Below the pieces are notes generated by a model. The model was not told the origin of the DNA, did not search any database, and saw only the letters and a list, made by a program, of their open reading frames with translations. Of a DNA stretch of 64,000 bases, positions 37,656 to 46,875 are shown in pieces. A program made the translations under genes and the position numbers. How positions within the stretch are numbered: position 1 is the first letter of the stretch; every line of letters begins with the position of its first letter. This DNA is from Kaistia soli DSM 19436 (lineage in GTDB: Bacteria; Pseudomonadota; Alphaproteobacteria; Rhizobiales; Kaistiaceae), in assembly GCF_900129325.1 (NCBI RefSeq), contig NZ_FQUP01000002.1:636668-700667 (forward strand). The letters run 5' to 3'.

Positions 37656-38479
37656 CAGCGCACCGTAGCCATGATGACGCGGTCATACATGCGATCGCCG
37701 AGCCATTTGCGAATACCCATCAGCATGCGTGCATATCTGCCTACGGCATAGCGAGTCCTGGGACGGCGCGCCTTCAGCGCCTGAGACACGGCGTCGGCCA
37801 CGACCTGCGGCGAAGAGCCGTTGCCCTTGGCGTAGGTATCCGCCGTGCCGCGTGCGACTTTCGCCGCAAGGTCGGCATAGGCGCCCTTGCCGGAAAACTT
37901 CTGCAGGGGCCCATCGAGGACCGCGCCGAAATCGGTCAGGATGATCCCGGGCTCGATCACGATCACGTCGATGCCGAAGGGGCTGAGTTCCAGCCGCAGG
38001 CTGTCCGACAGGCCCTCGACGGCGTGTTTGGTAGCGTGATACCAGGCCCCCAGCGGCGTGTAGATCTTTCCGCCCATCGAGGCGATATTGACGATCTTGC
38101 CGGCCTTCTGCCGCCGCATGTAGGGAGTGAAGAGCTGGATCAGGCGGCCCATCCCGAAAAGATTGACCTCGAACTGATAGCGAACCTCGGACAGGGGCAC
38201 GTCTTCGACCGCGCCGTAGAGGCCGAAGCCTGCATTGTTCACCAGCACATCGACGCCACCGAATTGCGCCTCGATCTGGGCGTAGGCGGCGGTGATGCTT
38301 GCCTCGTCCGAGACGTCGAGCGCAACGGGATGCGCGCCGAGCGCCTTCAGATCCTGCATGTTCTCGACCCGTCGCGCCGCGACGATGACGTCGTAGCCAT
38401 CCTGCAGCAGCTGCTTGGCGATGATCTTTCCCATCCCGGAAGACGCTCCGGTGACGAGTGCGCTCTGTTTGCGTTCCAT
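37655..38479 (-). CDS. Short-chain dehydrogenase/reductase (SDR)
   Basis: 274-residue NAD(P)-dependent oxidoreductase. Coenzyme motif TGASSGMGKI near residue 13, LVNNAGFG near 86 and catalytic Tyr-x3-Lys in WYHATKHAVEGL near 160 are all present, with the preceding Ser in IASMGGK. The start at 38479 (MERKQSALVTG) is chosen because GGAGA lies 6 nt upstream; ATG 38485 is possible. The C-terminal extension (GKGAYADLAAKVARGTADTY, RYARMLMGIRKWLGDRMYD) is typical of the DltE/YbbO-like classical SDRs. Forms an operon with the overlapping AraC regulator. Confidence 0.9.
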   Translation of the reverse strand: MERKQSALVTGASSGMGKIIAKQLLQDGYDVIVAARRVENMQDLKALGAHPVALDVSDEASITAAYAQIEAQFGGVDVLVNNAGFGLYGAVEDVPLSEVRYQFEVNLFGMGRLIQLFTPYMRRQKAGKIVNIASMGGKIYTPLGAWYHATKHAVEGLSDSLRLELSPFGIDVIVIEPGIILTDFGAVLDGPLQKFSGKGAYADLAAKVARGTADTYAKGNGSSPQVVADAVSQALKARRPRTRYAVGRYARMLMGIRKWLGDRMYDRVIMATVR

Positions 38480-38552
38480 GTCCATTCTCCATGTTTGCCG
38501 GCCGATTGCCGGTGCGATGGAGATACGGGGCTTGTGCGCCGCATCTAAACCC

Positions 38553-38591
38553 GATCGCGCCAAACTACAATCAGATCGCGCCAAGCTCCAA
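38553..38591. repeat. Direct repeat pair, 21-bp period, upstream of SDR-araC operon
   Basis: GATCGCGCCAAACTACAA at 38553-38570 and GATCGCGCCAAGCTCCAA at 38574-38591 match at 16 of 18 positions with a 21-bp repeat distance (two helical turns). They lie 74-112 bp upstream of the SDR start. Tandem half-sites with this spacing are the usual AraC-type operator form. Confidence 0.5.
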
Positions 38592-38967
38592 GTCGGCGTC
38601 GGCGGGGCTGTCGATAGTCGTCAGTGGCCCGACCGGCATCTCGGAGCGGCTGTCGGATGCGAAGAACGCGGAGATGAAGCGCCGATTGCGAACGCGACTG
38701 CCAGATAGCGCCAGCGGCGCAACTACGGTTCATGCCTGGGGCACCGCGATCAAGGGCCAAAAGCCAGCTCTTGGATTTGATGATCGTAAGCCTCCCACGA
38801 GTCCGCGTCACTATCGGAGAGTATCCGAGGTCCGCTTCGGGTCAGTGCCAGAATTGGCGCGCTATCCGACACGGAGGTTCGGCTTTTCGCCCTCATTTCG
38901 GTCGTTCCAACGCCCCGTTGGGCATCCTAAAAGCCGCCGTCTGTCTGCAGCGGTTGGTTCGGACGCT
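38592..38967. other. 376-bp stretch without a supported gene
   Basis: Lies between the AraC-type repeats and the TetR gene stop. A long plus-strand open frame here is the antisense shadow of the neighbouring genes and lacks any family motif. Nothing else is recognised. Confidence 0.35.
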
Positions 38968-39639
38968 CTACAAAGTGGCTTTTGCCCCCGCCAGGATCAT
39001 GTCGAGACCATCAAGGAACACCTCTCGCTCGTCATGATTCCTCACTTGGTCCGCCAGCAAGTGAACGAACGGGTATTGCGCGGGATCACGCTGCGTCCAC
39101 TGTTCGACGATCGTGCCGAGGACGGCCGATCGGTCAGACGCGCTGAACTTGTGGCGTGCAGCCGCTGCGGTCTGGGCGGCGGTCCCGATGAGATATTGAG
39201 CAAGTGCCGACACGCAGGGGAAGATCGCGTCGCGAGAAACGCCCAGAGCGGCGAACTGCGCGCTGCTGCGCTCGAAGATCTCGACCATCGCCGGCTGCCA
39301 AGGTTCTCGTGCGAGTTGGGTCCCCACCCACGGATGCGCTTCGATTGTGTCGAAGACGCTCAGCGCGATGGCACGTAAGGCGGCAGCTGGATCGGCCGCG
39401 CTGGCCACCTCAGCAATCGATCGAGACAGGACCGTCTCGGTGGCCGCTGCCAGCAGCGCGTCCTTATCCGCGACATGCCAATAGATAGCCCCGCTTCCCG
39501 TCGAGAGACGGCTCGCAAGCGCACGAAACGTCAGGGCGCTCTCGCCATTGGAATTGAGGATGTCGATGGCAGACGCGATGATTCGCTCTTTGGACAGCGC
39601 GCCAACGCGTATCTCGGAAGGCTTGGACTTGGGGCTCAT
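38968..39639 (-). CDS. TetR-family regulator, TetR-like class
   Basis: 223 residues starting MSPKSKPSEIRVGALSKERII at 39639. The helix-turn-helix region (ALTFRALASRLSTGSGAIYWHVADKDALLAAATETVLS) strongly resembles true tetracycline repressors (AIYWHVKNKRALLDALA). The C-terminal effector domain is TetR_C-like. It is divergent from the Tet(X)-like monooxygenase, and the two 15-bp palindromes in the shared intergenic region are its likely operators. An induced-by-substrate repressor is the expected role. Confidence 0.9.
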   Translation of the reverse strand: MSPKSKPSEIRVGALSKERIIASAIDILNSNGESALTFRALASRLSTGSGAIYWHVADKDALLAAATETVLSRSIAEVASAADPAAALRAIALSVFDTIEAHPWVGTQLAREPWQPAMVEIFERSSAQFAALGVSRDAIFPCVSALAQYLIGTAAQTAAAARHKFSASDRSAVLGTIVEQWTQRDPAQYPFVHLLADQVRNHDEREVFLDGLDMILAGAKATL

Positions 39640-39658
39640 ATCCTGTTCTTGACATACC

Positions 39659-39700
39659 TGGAACGATGTTCCAAGAGGGGGGAGATGGAACGTCGTTCCA
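39659..39700. promoter_or_regulatory. Twin 15-bp palindromic operators, TetR / Tet(X)-like intergenic region
   Basis: TGGAACGATGTTCCA at 39659-39673 and TGGAACGTCGTTCCA at 39686-39700 share the pattern TGGAAC-N3-GTTCCA, centred 27 bp apart in a 78-bp divergent gap. A TTGACA at 39649-39654 is next to the first palindrome. Two such operators in a TetR-divergent gap mirror the tetO1/tetO2 layout. Confidence 0.75.
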
Positions 39701-39717
39701 CGATTGAGGTAAGTATC

Positions 39718-40863
39718 ATGGATGAAGCTGTCATTATCGTTGGTGCGGGGCTGGGAGGGCTGACGCTCGCCCGCGTCCTCCATGTACGGGGTATCCCGTC
39801 GATCATCTACGAGGCAGAGCCCTCGGTCGACAGTCGAACCCAGGGCGGCCAGCTCGACATCCATGACTATAATGGCCAGCTTGCGCTCGAAGCCGCCGGT
39901 CTCATGGACGCGTTCCGGTTGATCATCCACGAGGGTGCGGAAGCTACGCGCGTGCTGGACCGGGACGGCTCCGTCCTCCTCGACGTGCCCGACGACGGCC
40001 AAAATAAGCGTCCCGAGGTCCTCCGCGGGGATTTGCGGAGGCTCCTCCTCAACGCCTTGCCGGAAGGCACGGTCAGATGGGGCAAGAAAGTCACGAACGT
40101 CTCGAACCTCGGAGGGGGGCGACACGGAATCGCCTTCGCCGATGGATCCGCCGCAGAGGCCGATCTGCTTGTCGGGGCCGACGGCGCGTGGTCAAGGGTG
40201 CGCCCGCTCCTGTCCGCTGCTGCGCCCGAATATGCCGGTGCGACATTCATCGAGACATACCTGTACGACGTCGACAATCGGCATCCACGCGCGGCAGCCA
40301 TGGTCGGCCCGGGAGCGATGTATGTGCCAGCGCCGGGGAAAGCGATCTTCACCCACCGCGAAGCCGGGGGCGTGCTGCATAGCTATGTGGAGCTGAAGCG
40401 GCCTGCCGCTTGGTTTGCGGCGATCGACTTCAACGACCCGGCTGCGAAAGACCGTATCGTGGCCGAGTTTAGCGATTGGGCGCCAGCGTTCAGACCTTTC
40501 ATAACCGACAGCGACACGGCGCTGGTGCCGCGGATGATCTACACGCTTCCCAACGGACACCGATGGCAGCGTGCGCCCGGCGTGACGCTCCTGGGAGACG
40601 CCGCGCACCTTATGCCGCCATCGGGAGAAGGCGCGAACCTGGCGATGCTGGAGGGCGCCGAACTGGCTGACGCCATCAGTCGCCATCCCGGGAACATCGA
40701 GGCGGCGCTTGCCGCTTATGAGGAGCCGATGTTCTCCCGCGCAGCTTTGGAAGCTGAAGAGGCGCATCTGATGTTGGACCTCTGCCTCGGGGACACGGCT
40801 CCGTCTGCATTCATCGAGATGATGACGAGCGTGACGAGCAAGGGCGAAGGCAGGCCCGCATGA
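39718..40863 (+). CDS. Tet(X)-like FAD-dependent monooxygenase
   Basis: 381 residues. The FAD-binding VIIVGAGLGGLTLARVLHV at the start, GGQLDIHDYNGQLALEAAGL near residue 40 (TetX has [20 protein letters not shown]), RGDLRRLLLNALPEGTVRW (compare the TetX NRNDLRAILLNSL region) and GDAAHLMPPSGEGANLAML near residue 300 all match Tet(X)-type monooxygenases, which hydroxylate and inactivate tetracyclines. Length is also close. The family has many members with other substrates, so resistance is not shown. The start ATG 39718 lies 18 bp after the second operator. Confidence 0.85.
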   Translation: MDEAVIIVGAGLGGLTLARVLHVRGIPSIIYEAEPSVDSRTQGGQLDIHDYNGQLALEAAGLMDAFRLIIHEGAEATRVLDRDGSVLLDVPDDGQNKRPEVLRGDLRRLLLNALPEGTVRWGKKVTNVSNLGGGRHGIAFADGSAAEADLLVGADGAWSRVRPLLSAAAPEYAGATFIETYLYDVDNRHPRAAAMVGPGAMYVPAPGKAIFTHREAGGVLHSYVELKRPAAWFAAIDFNDPAAKDRIVAEFSDWAPAFRPFITDSDTALVPRMIYTLPNGHRWQRAPGVTLLGDAAHLMPPSGEGANLAMLEGAELADAISRHPGNIEAALAAYEEPMFSRAALEAEEAHLMLDLCLGDTAPSAFIEMMTSVTSKGEGRPA

Positions 40864-41261
40864 GTGAGCGTTTGACGGAGGACGGCATGCGCAGGCAGGC
40901 AACGTGGATCCGGGCCATGACGGACTTCGCAGCGACGGCGAGGAGCAGCCCTTTGCGGATGTCACTGTCCGCACGACGGTGCCGCGAAGTTCACCGAAGA
41001 TCCTGCTCGATGAAGGTCGCGAACGTGCGCGTCTTCATCCGCGCATCACAACGCTCCGTTGCAGGATCGTAGGCGAGGGCTGCATTGGCCGGCTGAATGG
41101 GCCGCGTCGTGTCGCCCCTAGACGAGCCAATTGTCGCCACATGCCCTAAAGCAAGTGGCTCAAGACGTGCATACATGGCTCTCGTTAGCAATTGAAGCAT
41201 GCGAAAAAATCAACATCATCATACCAGGCGGGAGTGGTGATGCGTCAGCCAACGACGACAA
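40864..41261. other. 400-bp stretch without a supported gene
   Basis: A 70-codon frame starting at 40860 overlaps the monooxygenase stop but has no family motif and is probably decayed. The last 80 bp ahead of 41262 would carry the MocR-gene promoter; I see no confident promoter boxes. Confidence 0.35.
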
Positions 41262-42755
41262 ATGGCCCGCAAGCGAGGTTCAGACGTGGAACTGGCTCTC
41301 ACGCTAGATACAAGTTCGAAGAAGTCGCTTCAGGCCCAGGTCTTTGATCAGGTACGAGCACTTATTCTTGACGGACGGCTCCAAGCCGATATGGCGCTTC
41401 CTCCCACACGGGCTCTGGCAGAACGTTTCAACGTCTCTCGAAACACCGTGATGATCGCCTATGAGAGGCTGGCGGCCGAGGGTTATGTAGAAGCGCGCGG
41501 AACGGCCGGCATATTCGTCACTTCGATCCCGCCTGATGATTTGCTTCTGATCAATGGCGGCTTCGACGGATTTCGGTCGAGCGAACCTGTCGCCCAGCAG
41601 TCCAGTGAACCGATTCTATGCTTCGCGGGCTCGCCTGGAGGGGAAACCGATCGCCCTGCGCTGGATTTCTGGCCTGGCCGATCGGCGGCAGGCGCGTTCC
41701 CGCTGCAGACATGGCGCCGTATCATAACCAACCTTCTGTCCACCGAGCCCCAGAATCTCACGGACTATTGCGACCCCGCCGGGCTGCCGGAACTTCGCAA
41801 GGCCATTGCCGATCATCTGGGACGCAGTCGCGGCATGCATGTCGCGATGGATCAGATCATCATTACAGCGGGCAGCCAGGATGCACTCAATCTGATCCTG
41901 AATTTGTTGCGTCAGCACACGCAGCGGCTTTGTATCGAGAATCCCTGCTATATCGGCGCCTCGATGCTGTTTCAGAGTCAGGGACTGCCCATCGATCCAG
42001 TCCCCGTTGATAAGGACGGAATTCGGACGGACTGCCTGCCGAGCGTGCACCGCAGCCTGCTCTATGTGACGCCCTCGCGCCAGTTTCCGACAGGCGTCAT
42101 GATGAGTCGCGGCCGTCGCCTCGCCTTGCTTCGATGGGCCGAAGAGACTGAAAGCTATATCGTCGAAGACGATTACGACAGCGACCTGCGCTATGATGGG
42201 CCGCCCCTGACTTCGCTGGCCGGCCTCGACCAGGGGCGTCGCGTCTTCCATGTCGGGACGTTTTCCAAATCGGTCGGTGCGGGACTGCGGCTTGGCTTTG
42301 CGGTGGTTCCCCGCATCCATTGGGACGACGCCCGCGTTTTGAAGGCGCAGATGAGCAATGGCCAGTCCTGGCTCGAGCAACGCGCGCTGGCGGAGTTCAT
42401 CACCGAGGGTCACTTCGACCGGCATGTGCGCAAAGTCCGCCGCATCTACAAATCGCGGCGCGACTGTCTCCGCGCGGCACTCCAGAAGAACTTCGGAGAT
42501 CCAGTCCTCTCGGGGTCGGAGAGTGGGCTGCACCTGATTTGGCAATTGCCACCGGGAATGCCGAGCGCCCGATTCATTCAGGCCAAGGCACGTGAACTCG
42601 GCATCGGTGTCTATGCGTTGTCGAGCGGCGGGGCCTTCGACTTCGGCGGCGCGGAGCCCGATGACAAGCTCATGTTTGGCTATTCGTCCCTGACGGAAAA
42701 AGAGATCGTTCAGGCGGTCGAAACTTTGCGAGACCTTCTGCGCGCCAGACATTGA
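41262..42755 (+). CDS. MocR/PdxR-type regulator (GntR winged helix + aminotransferase domain)
   Basis: 497 residues. The N-terminal GntR winged helix (SLQAQVFDQVRALILDGRL, ALAERFNVSRNTVMIAYERLAAEGYVEARGTAGIFV) spans about residues 20-85. A class I aminotransferase-like domain follows: DYCDPAGLPELRKAIADHLGRSRG, the PLP lysine in HVGTFSKSVGAGLRLGF (SxSK-type loop), and DDYDSDLRYDGPP. Such regulators bind PLP and an amine ligand and usually control adjacent genes. It is the first gene of the unidirectional Mo cluster and is its likely regulator. Confidence 0.9.
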   Translation: MARKRGSDVELALTLDTSSKKSLQAQVFDQVRALILDGRLQADMALPPTRALAERFNVSRNTVMIAYERLAAEGYVEARGTAGIFVTSIPPDDLLLINGGFDGFRSSEPVAQQSSEPILCFAGSPGGETDRPALDFWPGRSAAGAFPLQTWRRIITNLLSTEPQNLTDYCDPAGLPELRKAIADHLGRSRGMHVAMDQIIITAGSQDALNLILNLLRQHTQRLCIENPCYIGASMLFQSQGLPIDPVPVDKDGIRTDCLPSVHRSLLYVTPSRQFPTGVMMSRGRRLALLRWAEETESYIVEDDYDSDLRYDGPPLTSLAGLDQGRRVFHVGTFSKSVGAGLRLGFAVVPRIHWDDARVLKAQMSNGQSWLEQRALAEFITEGHFDRHVRKVRRIYKSRRDCLRAALQKNFGDPVLSGSESGLHLIWQLPPGMPSARFIQAKARELGIGVYALSSGGAFDFGGAEPDDKLMFGYSSLTEKEIVQAVETLRDLLRARH

Positions 42756-43586
42756 CGCGGCCGTCGCAGGCCTGCGTGCGGCAACATTCGGTTGTTCCGC
42801 AGCTTGTCGCTGCGAGAGGCGCGCGGCCGGGGACCGTTTCGCGGGCTTAAGGTCGCGCGGTACGGCCGTGCATCATCAATGGACAGCCCACGGTCTCCCG
42901 GCAAGGGCGCGAAGATCGTCTGCCTCAAATGAATATCTGATGCCGGAGTGTCGATTTTCGGTCTCGCTCATCGTCGATGAGGGCCGGCTCGGACACTGAA
43001 ATGCTCAGCAAATGGTCAAATCGTGAGTCGTTGTCGGAGATATCCGGTATGAGCGGACGATAGACGTAATATATGCGTAAAAAATGAAAATATTAATACA
43101 TTGATTGAGCGATAGTCATTTTAAGAAATACGTATAACTGATCGACACAAGGGATTTTATCGGATTTTCTAGCTTCAATACATGAAATGTTCCCGAAGCA
43201 AATTTATTGGCCATTTCTTGGCTCCAGCCTTCGCCGCGTTGCACAAAAGATCACCATATTGGCACCATGGATTCACGCGAATTTGGCTCTTTTGCAAACC
43301 AAGGCGGGGTGCTTTGTTAGCGACATGGAGCGAAGGGCAATCGGGTAACCCGAGATCGTCTCTTCGATATCCGGTCCTCATCGGAGCAATCGATGGTCGA
43401 CGGCCAGGACAGATAGAAAAGCGCTGCATAGCAGCGGCGACGACTTCGAAGATCGTTGTCGCCTGCTCGTGGTGCCGAATGACAGACCGATTGCTGGGTC
43501 TGGCATCGAAAAAACCGGTTGGTCCTGTTTTTCGATCGTTGCCGATGCGCCCCATGCGCTGGGGTGAGTTTGATACGGAGATGTTC
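42756..43586. promoter_or_regulatory. 830-bp gene-free control region ahead of the ferredoxin reductase
   Basis: No supported gene; the reading frame of the downstream reductase stays open to 43182, but this part lacks homology and Met context. It is AT-rich at about 43,060-43,180. A perfect 15-bp palindrome, CTCATCG-T-CGATGAG, lies at 42967-42981. This is the likely promoter and MocR target for the fpr-ABC-Mo operon. Confidence 0.35.
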
Positions 43587-45014
43587 ATGGCCTTTCATGT
43601 TGCAGTTGTCGGAAGCGGGCCAGCTGGCTTCTACGCCGCCGAGGCGCTGCTGCAATCCGATATGCCCATTCGCGTCGATATGTTCGAGCGGCTGCCTGTG
43701 CCGTTTGGTCTTGTTCGGCACGGCGTCGCGCCAGATCATCAGAAGCTCAAGGCTGTCACGGCCTTGTTCGAGAATATCGCAGGCCATGAGAACTTTCAGT
43801 TCCTGGGCAATGTCGCCGTTGGCCGCGATATCGAACTTGCCGATCTGCAAGAAGCTTATGATGGCGTCGTGCTTGCTACCGGCGCTGCTTCCGACCGCAA
43901 GCTGGGCGTCGACGGCGAACACCTGACGGGAAGCGTGTCGGCGTCCGAATTCGTCGGATGGTATAATGGCCATCCGGACCATCGGGATCGGACGTTCGAT
44001 CTGTCTCATCCGACCGCCGTCATCGTTGGTAACGGTAATGTCGCATTGGACGTCTGCCGGATCCTGTCCAAGAGTGTCGACGAGTTGAAGAGCAGCGACA
44101 TCTGCGATCACGCCCTGGACGTCCTCGCCGGAAGCCGCATCACCGATATCTTCCTCGTCGGCCGGCGTGGTCCGGCACAGATGAAGTTCACCACGAAGGA
44201 GTTGCGTGAGTTCGGCGAACTCGATCTCGCCGAGCCGGTCGTCGACCCGGCTGAACTGCAGCTCAATGCGGCATCGTCCCGCGAAGTCGAGGGACCGGCC
44301 GGAGCCGGTGTCGACCGAAGCCTGAAGATCCTTCAGACATTCGCGACACGGACAGGCGGTCTACGCCGACCAAAGCGCGTCCATTTCCGCTTTCTGCTTT
44401 CGCCGCTTCGCGTGGAAGGCGATCGGCAGGTCGAGCACGTGGTCTTCGACAAGATGCGCCTGACCGGCCCGGCTTTCGACCAGCGCGCGGAGCCGGTCGG
44501 CGAAGAGGTGAGCATTCCGGCCGGCTTGCTGGTCCGCAGCGTCGGTTATCGCGGCACGCCCATCCCCGGCGTGCCGTTTGACGCCAATCGGGCCACCATC
44601 CCTCATAAGGATGGCCGCGTCCTCGACGGCAACGATGTTGCCGTTCCGGGTCTCTACGTCGCCGGATGGATCAAGCGTGGGCCGAGCGGCGTCATCGGCA
44701 CAAACCGCGCCTGCAGCGTCGAGACGTCGGAGGTCATCCTGTCCGACCTGCAAGCCCTGCGCGAGACATCGCATTCCAACAAGGGCGCACGGCGTGACCG
44801 CCTCCTGCACGCGCTTCGCAGCCGGTCACCAATGCCTGTCGATTTCGACGGCTGGCGCAGGATCGACGTCTTGGAGCGGGCTGTCGGGGCAGCGCGCGGG
44901 AAACCGCGCGAGAAGCTGACGACCATTCGCGAGATGATAGGCGCAGCGAAGGACAAGCCAGAACCGCCTCATCGCACGCTGCGGCCGCTTGAATCGTGCG
45001 AGGTGGGAAGCTGA
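43587..45014 (+). CDS. Ferredoxin-NADP+ reductase, FprA/adrenodoxin-reductase type
   Basis: 475 residues. FAD-binding VAVVGSGPAGFYAAEALL at the N-terminus, VPFGLVRHGVAPDHQKLK near residue 47, VIVGNGNVALDVCRIL for NADP and RRGPAQMKFTTKELREFGEL are diagnostic of the adrenodoxin-reductase/FprA class, and YVAGWIKRGPSGVIGTNR is the C-terminal signature. It transfers electrons between NADPH and a ferredoxin. The start ATG 43587 follows ACGGAG by 6 nt. The cluster's own ferredoxin gene at 53548 is the natural partner. Confidence 0.9.
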   Translation: MAFHVAVVGSGPAGFYAAEALLQSDMPIRVDMFERLPVPFGLVRHGVAPDHQKLKAVTALFENIAGHENFQFLGNVAVGRDIELADLQEAYDGVVLATGAASDRKLGVDGEHLTGSVSASEFVGWYNGHPDHRDRTFDLSHPTAVIVGNGNVALDVCRILSKSVDELKSSDICDHALDVLAGSRITDIFLVGRRGPAQMKFTTKELREFGELDLAEPVVDPAELQLNAASSREVEGPAGAGVDRSLKILQTFATRTGGLRRPKRVHFRFLLSPLRVEGDRQVEHVVFDKMRLTGPAFDQRAEPVGEEVSIPAGLLVRSVGYRGTPIPGVPFDANRATIPHKDGRVLDGNDVAVPGLYVAGWIKRGPSGVIGTNRACSVETSEVILSDLQALRETSHSNKGARRDRLLHALRSRSPMPVDFDGWRRIDVLERAVGAARGKPREKLTTIREMIGAAKDKPEPPHRTLRPLESCEVGS

Positions 45015-45184
45015 TCATGAATAGACGAAGTTTCAGCTGAGCGGCTGACAGGTCGAAATCAAAAGATGCGTTCGTTTTAACTGCGATCATTTCGCAGGTC
45101 GGATATCTGCGCCCTGATTTCTACCAGGACGTTCATTCATCGCGCAGCGCTTTGCTGTCGCTGACCAATTTGGAGCCAAGAGAC

Positions 45185-46810
45185 ATGACGATCAGCAGAC
45201 CGCCGATGGCACCGTCCCGCAGAGAGCTTCTGAAAGGCTCGGCGGCCGCCTTGGCCGCAACGGGGCTGGGAGGGCTCGGTAGCTTCGTGACCACGCCCGT
45301 GTTTGCCAGCGAATTTGCGCCTGGGATGACAGGCGGTCCGACTGGCTTCGAGGGCGCCGAGCGCTTCCAATACAATAGCGGGATGTCCGAAGGACGCGCC
45401 ATTGAGGGCATCAAGGCGCTTCAGGCCGCGGGCAAGGCCCCCAAGAAGCTGACGATCCTCTTGCCCGATGGCACGATCGACCAGATCAGCAAGCCCTTCC
45501 GCGAAGGGGCATCGGCACCGCTGGACGTCTGGAAGCGCGAGACCGGCATCGAGATCGAGATGATCGGCGCGCCCGTCGGCGACGTCTTCAAGAAGGTGAT
45601 GCAGGACGTCACGACCGGCAGCGGGTCCTATGACATCTATACCGGCCCCTGGAACTCCACGGGGGATCTGGTCGCGTCCGGGGGTGCGGTCGATTGCTCG
45701 GAATTCGTTCAGAAGTACCAGCCGGATTGGGGCGATCCCGAGCGCGGCATGTCCACCGAAGCGCTGGTGAAGCTGCTCTATACCTACAACAACAAGTATT
45801 ACCCCGTCGCGCTCGATGGTGATTTTCTGACCTGGTACTACCTGCGCGGCATTTATGAAAAGCCTGCCGTCCAGGACGCTTTCATGAAGGAGATGGGCCG
45901 CGAACTGGCCGTTCCCAATACGTGGCAGGAGGTCGACGATATTTCGAAATTCTTCACCGGGAAGGATTTCGGCAATGGGACGATGTATGGAAACGGCTGC
46001 CTGATGAGCCGGTTCTGGGGGCTGCCGACCTTCTATATGCGGCTCGCATCCATGGCTTTCCCGAATTTCTATTTCTTCAACGAAGACGGCCATCCGAACC
46101 TCAATTCCGATCTCGGAGTCCAGTGCGCGGAAGAGCATGTCCGTTCGCTCGCATGGTCGCCGCCCGACGCGCTGAACTTCACCTTCGCCGAAGGCTGGGC
46201 CTCGATGTGGAACCTGCAGGTTCCCAATATCGCGACCTACACCGCGATCGCGAAGTTCGGCGACGGCTACAAGGAAGACGGCACGCCGAAATCGCGGGCG
46301 ACCGGCATGATGGATTCGCATGCTCCCGTCGGTCGCCGGTTCGGCGACAAGATCAACCGCCGGTCGATCCTGCATTACAGCATCAGCGGCTGGATCTCGT
46401 CCAAGTCGCCGAACGCCGAAGCCGCATTCCTCTTCCTGCAGTGGCTGAGCTCGACCCGCACCTTCACTTTGATGATGGCGAGCCCCACCGGCTATTTCGA
46501 TCCGATGCAGCAGGCCAATTTCCGCGAGCCGCTGGTTGCCTCGAACTACAAGCCCTATGCGATGGAGACGATCCCCTACACGATCGCCCGCTCGGTCCCG
46601 GGACTGAATTTCGGCGGCCAGACCGCTATGGACAATGCCCTGGATGAGGAACTCCAGGCGGCGCTCACCGGGCAGAAGACGGCGCGCGAAGCCATGGACG
46701 CCGCTCAGGGCAAGTGGGAACAGATCATCCGCCGCCAGAAATCGAAGGGCATCCTGGAGGCCATCAAAGCCAGCCGCGACACCTGGACGACCATTGTCGA
46801 TCCCGCCTGA
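45185..46810 (+). CDS. ABC transporter solute-binding protein, Tat-exported, CUT1-like
   Basis: 541 residues, larger than common CUT1 binding proteins (~420) but like the long GlpV-type group. A twin-arginine signal peptide is clear (PSRRELLKGSAAALAATGLGGLG, Arg-Arg then a hydrophobic run, cleaved near FAS/EF). The mature part shows the fold typical of sugar-binding proteins, with KEMGRELAVPNTWQEVDDISKFF and a C-terminal KWEQIIRRQ. The start ATG 45185 lies after GGAG. It is the periplasmic receptor of the importer encoded next. Tat export implies folding before transport. Confidence 0.85.
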   Translation: MTISRPPMAPSRRELLKGSAAALAATGLGGLGSFVTTPVFASEFAPGMTGGPTGFEGAERFQYNSGMSEGRAIEGIKALQAAGKAPKKLTILLPDGTIDQISKPFREGASAPLDVWKRETGIEIEMIGAPVGDVFKKVMQDVTTGSGSYDIYTGPWNSTGDLVASGGAVDCSEFVQKYQPDWGDPERGMSTEALVKLLYTYNNKYYPVALDGDFLTWYYLRGIYEKPAVQDAFMKEMGRELAVPNTWQEVDDISKFFTGKDFGNGTMYGNGCLMSRFWGLPTFYMRLASMAFPNFYFFNEDGHPNLNSDLGVQCAEEHVRSLAWSPPDALNFTFAEGWASMWNLQVPNIATYTAIAKFGDGYKEDGTPKSRATGMMDSHAPVGRRFGDKINRRSILHYSISGWISSKSPNAEAAFLFLQWLSSTRTFTLMMASPTGYFDPMQQANFREPLVASNYKPYAMETIPYTIARSVPGLNFGGQTAMDNALDEELQAALTGQKTAREAMDAAQGKWEQIIRRQKSKGILEAIKASRDTWTTIVDPA

Positions 46811-46875
46811 TTTCATCAGCAGGGCCGCCGCCGGGCGGTCCTGCATCGGTGCTCGAACCTAAGGGAGTTGCGGCA

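Noticed and set aside
38458-39378. 306-codon plus-strand frame between the SDR and TetR genes
   Set aside because: It spans the SDR promoter and runs antisense to the TetR gene, with no recognisable domain.
45137-46846. 569-codon minus-strand open frame
   Set aside because: It is the antisense of the ABC binding-protein gene; high-GC DNA leaves such frames open. The composition (His/Arg/Gly/Asp runs) is not protein-like and has no family motif.
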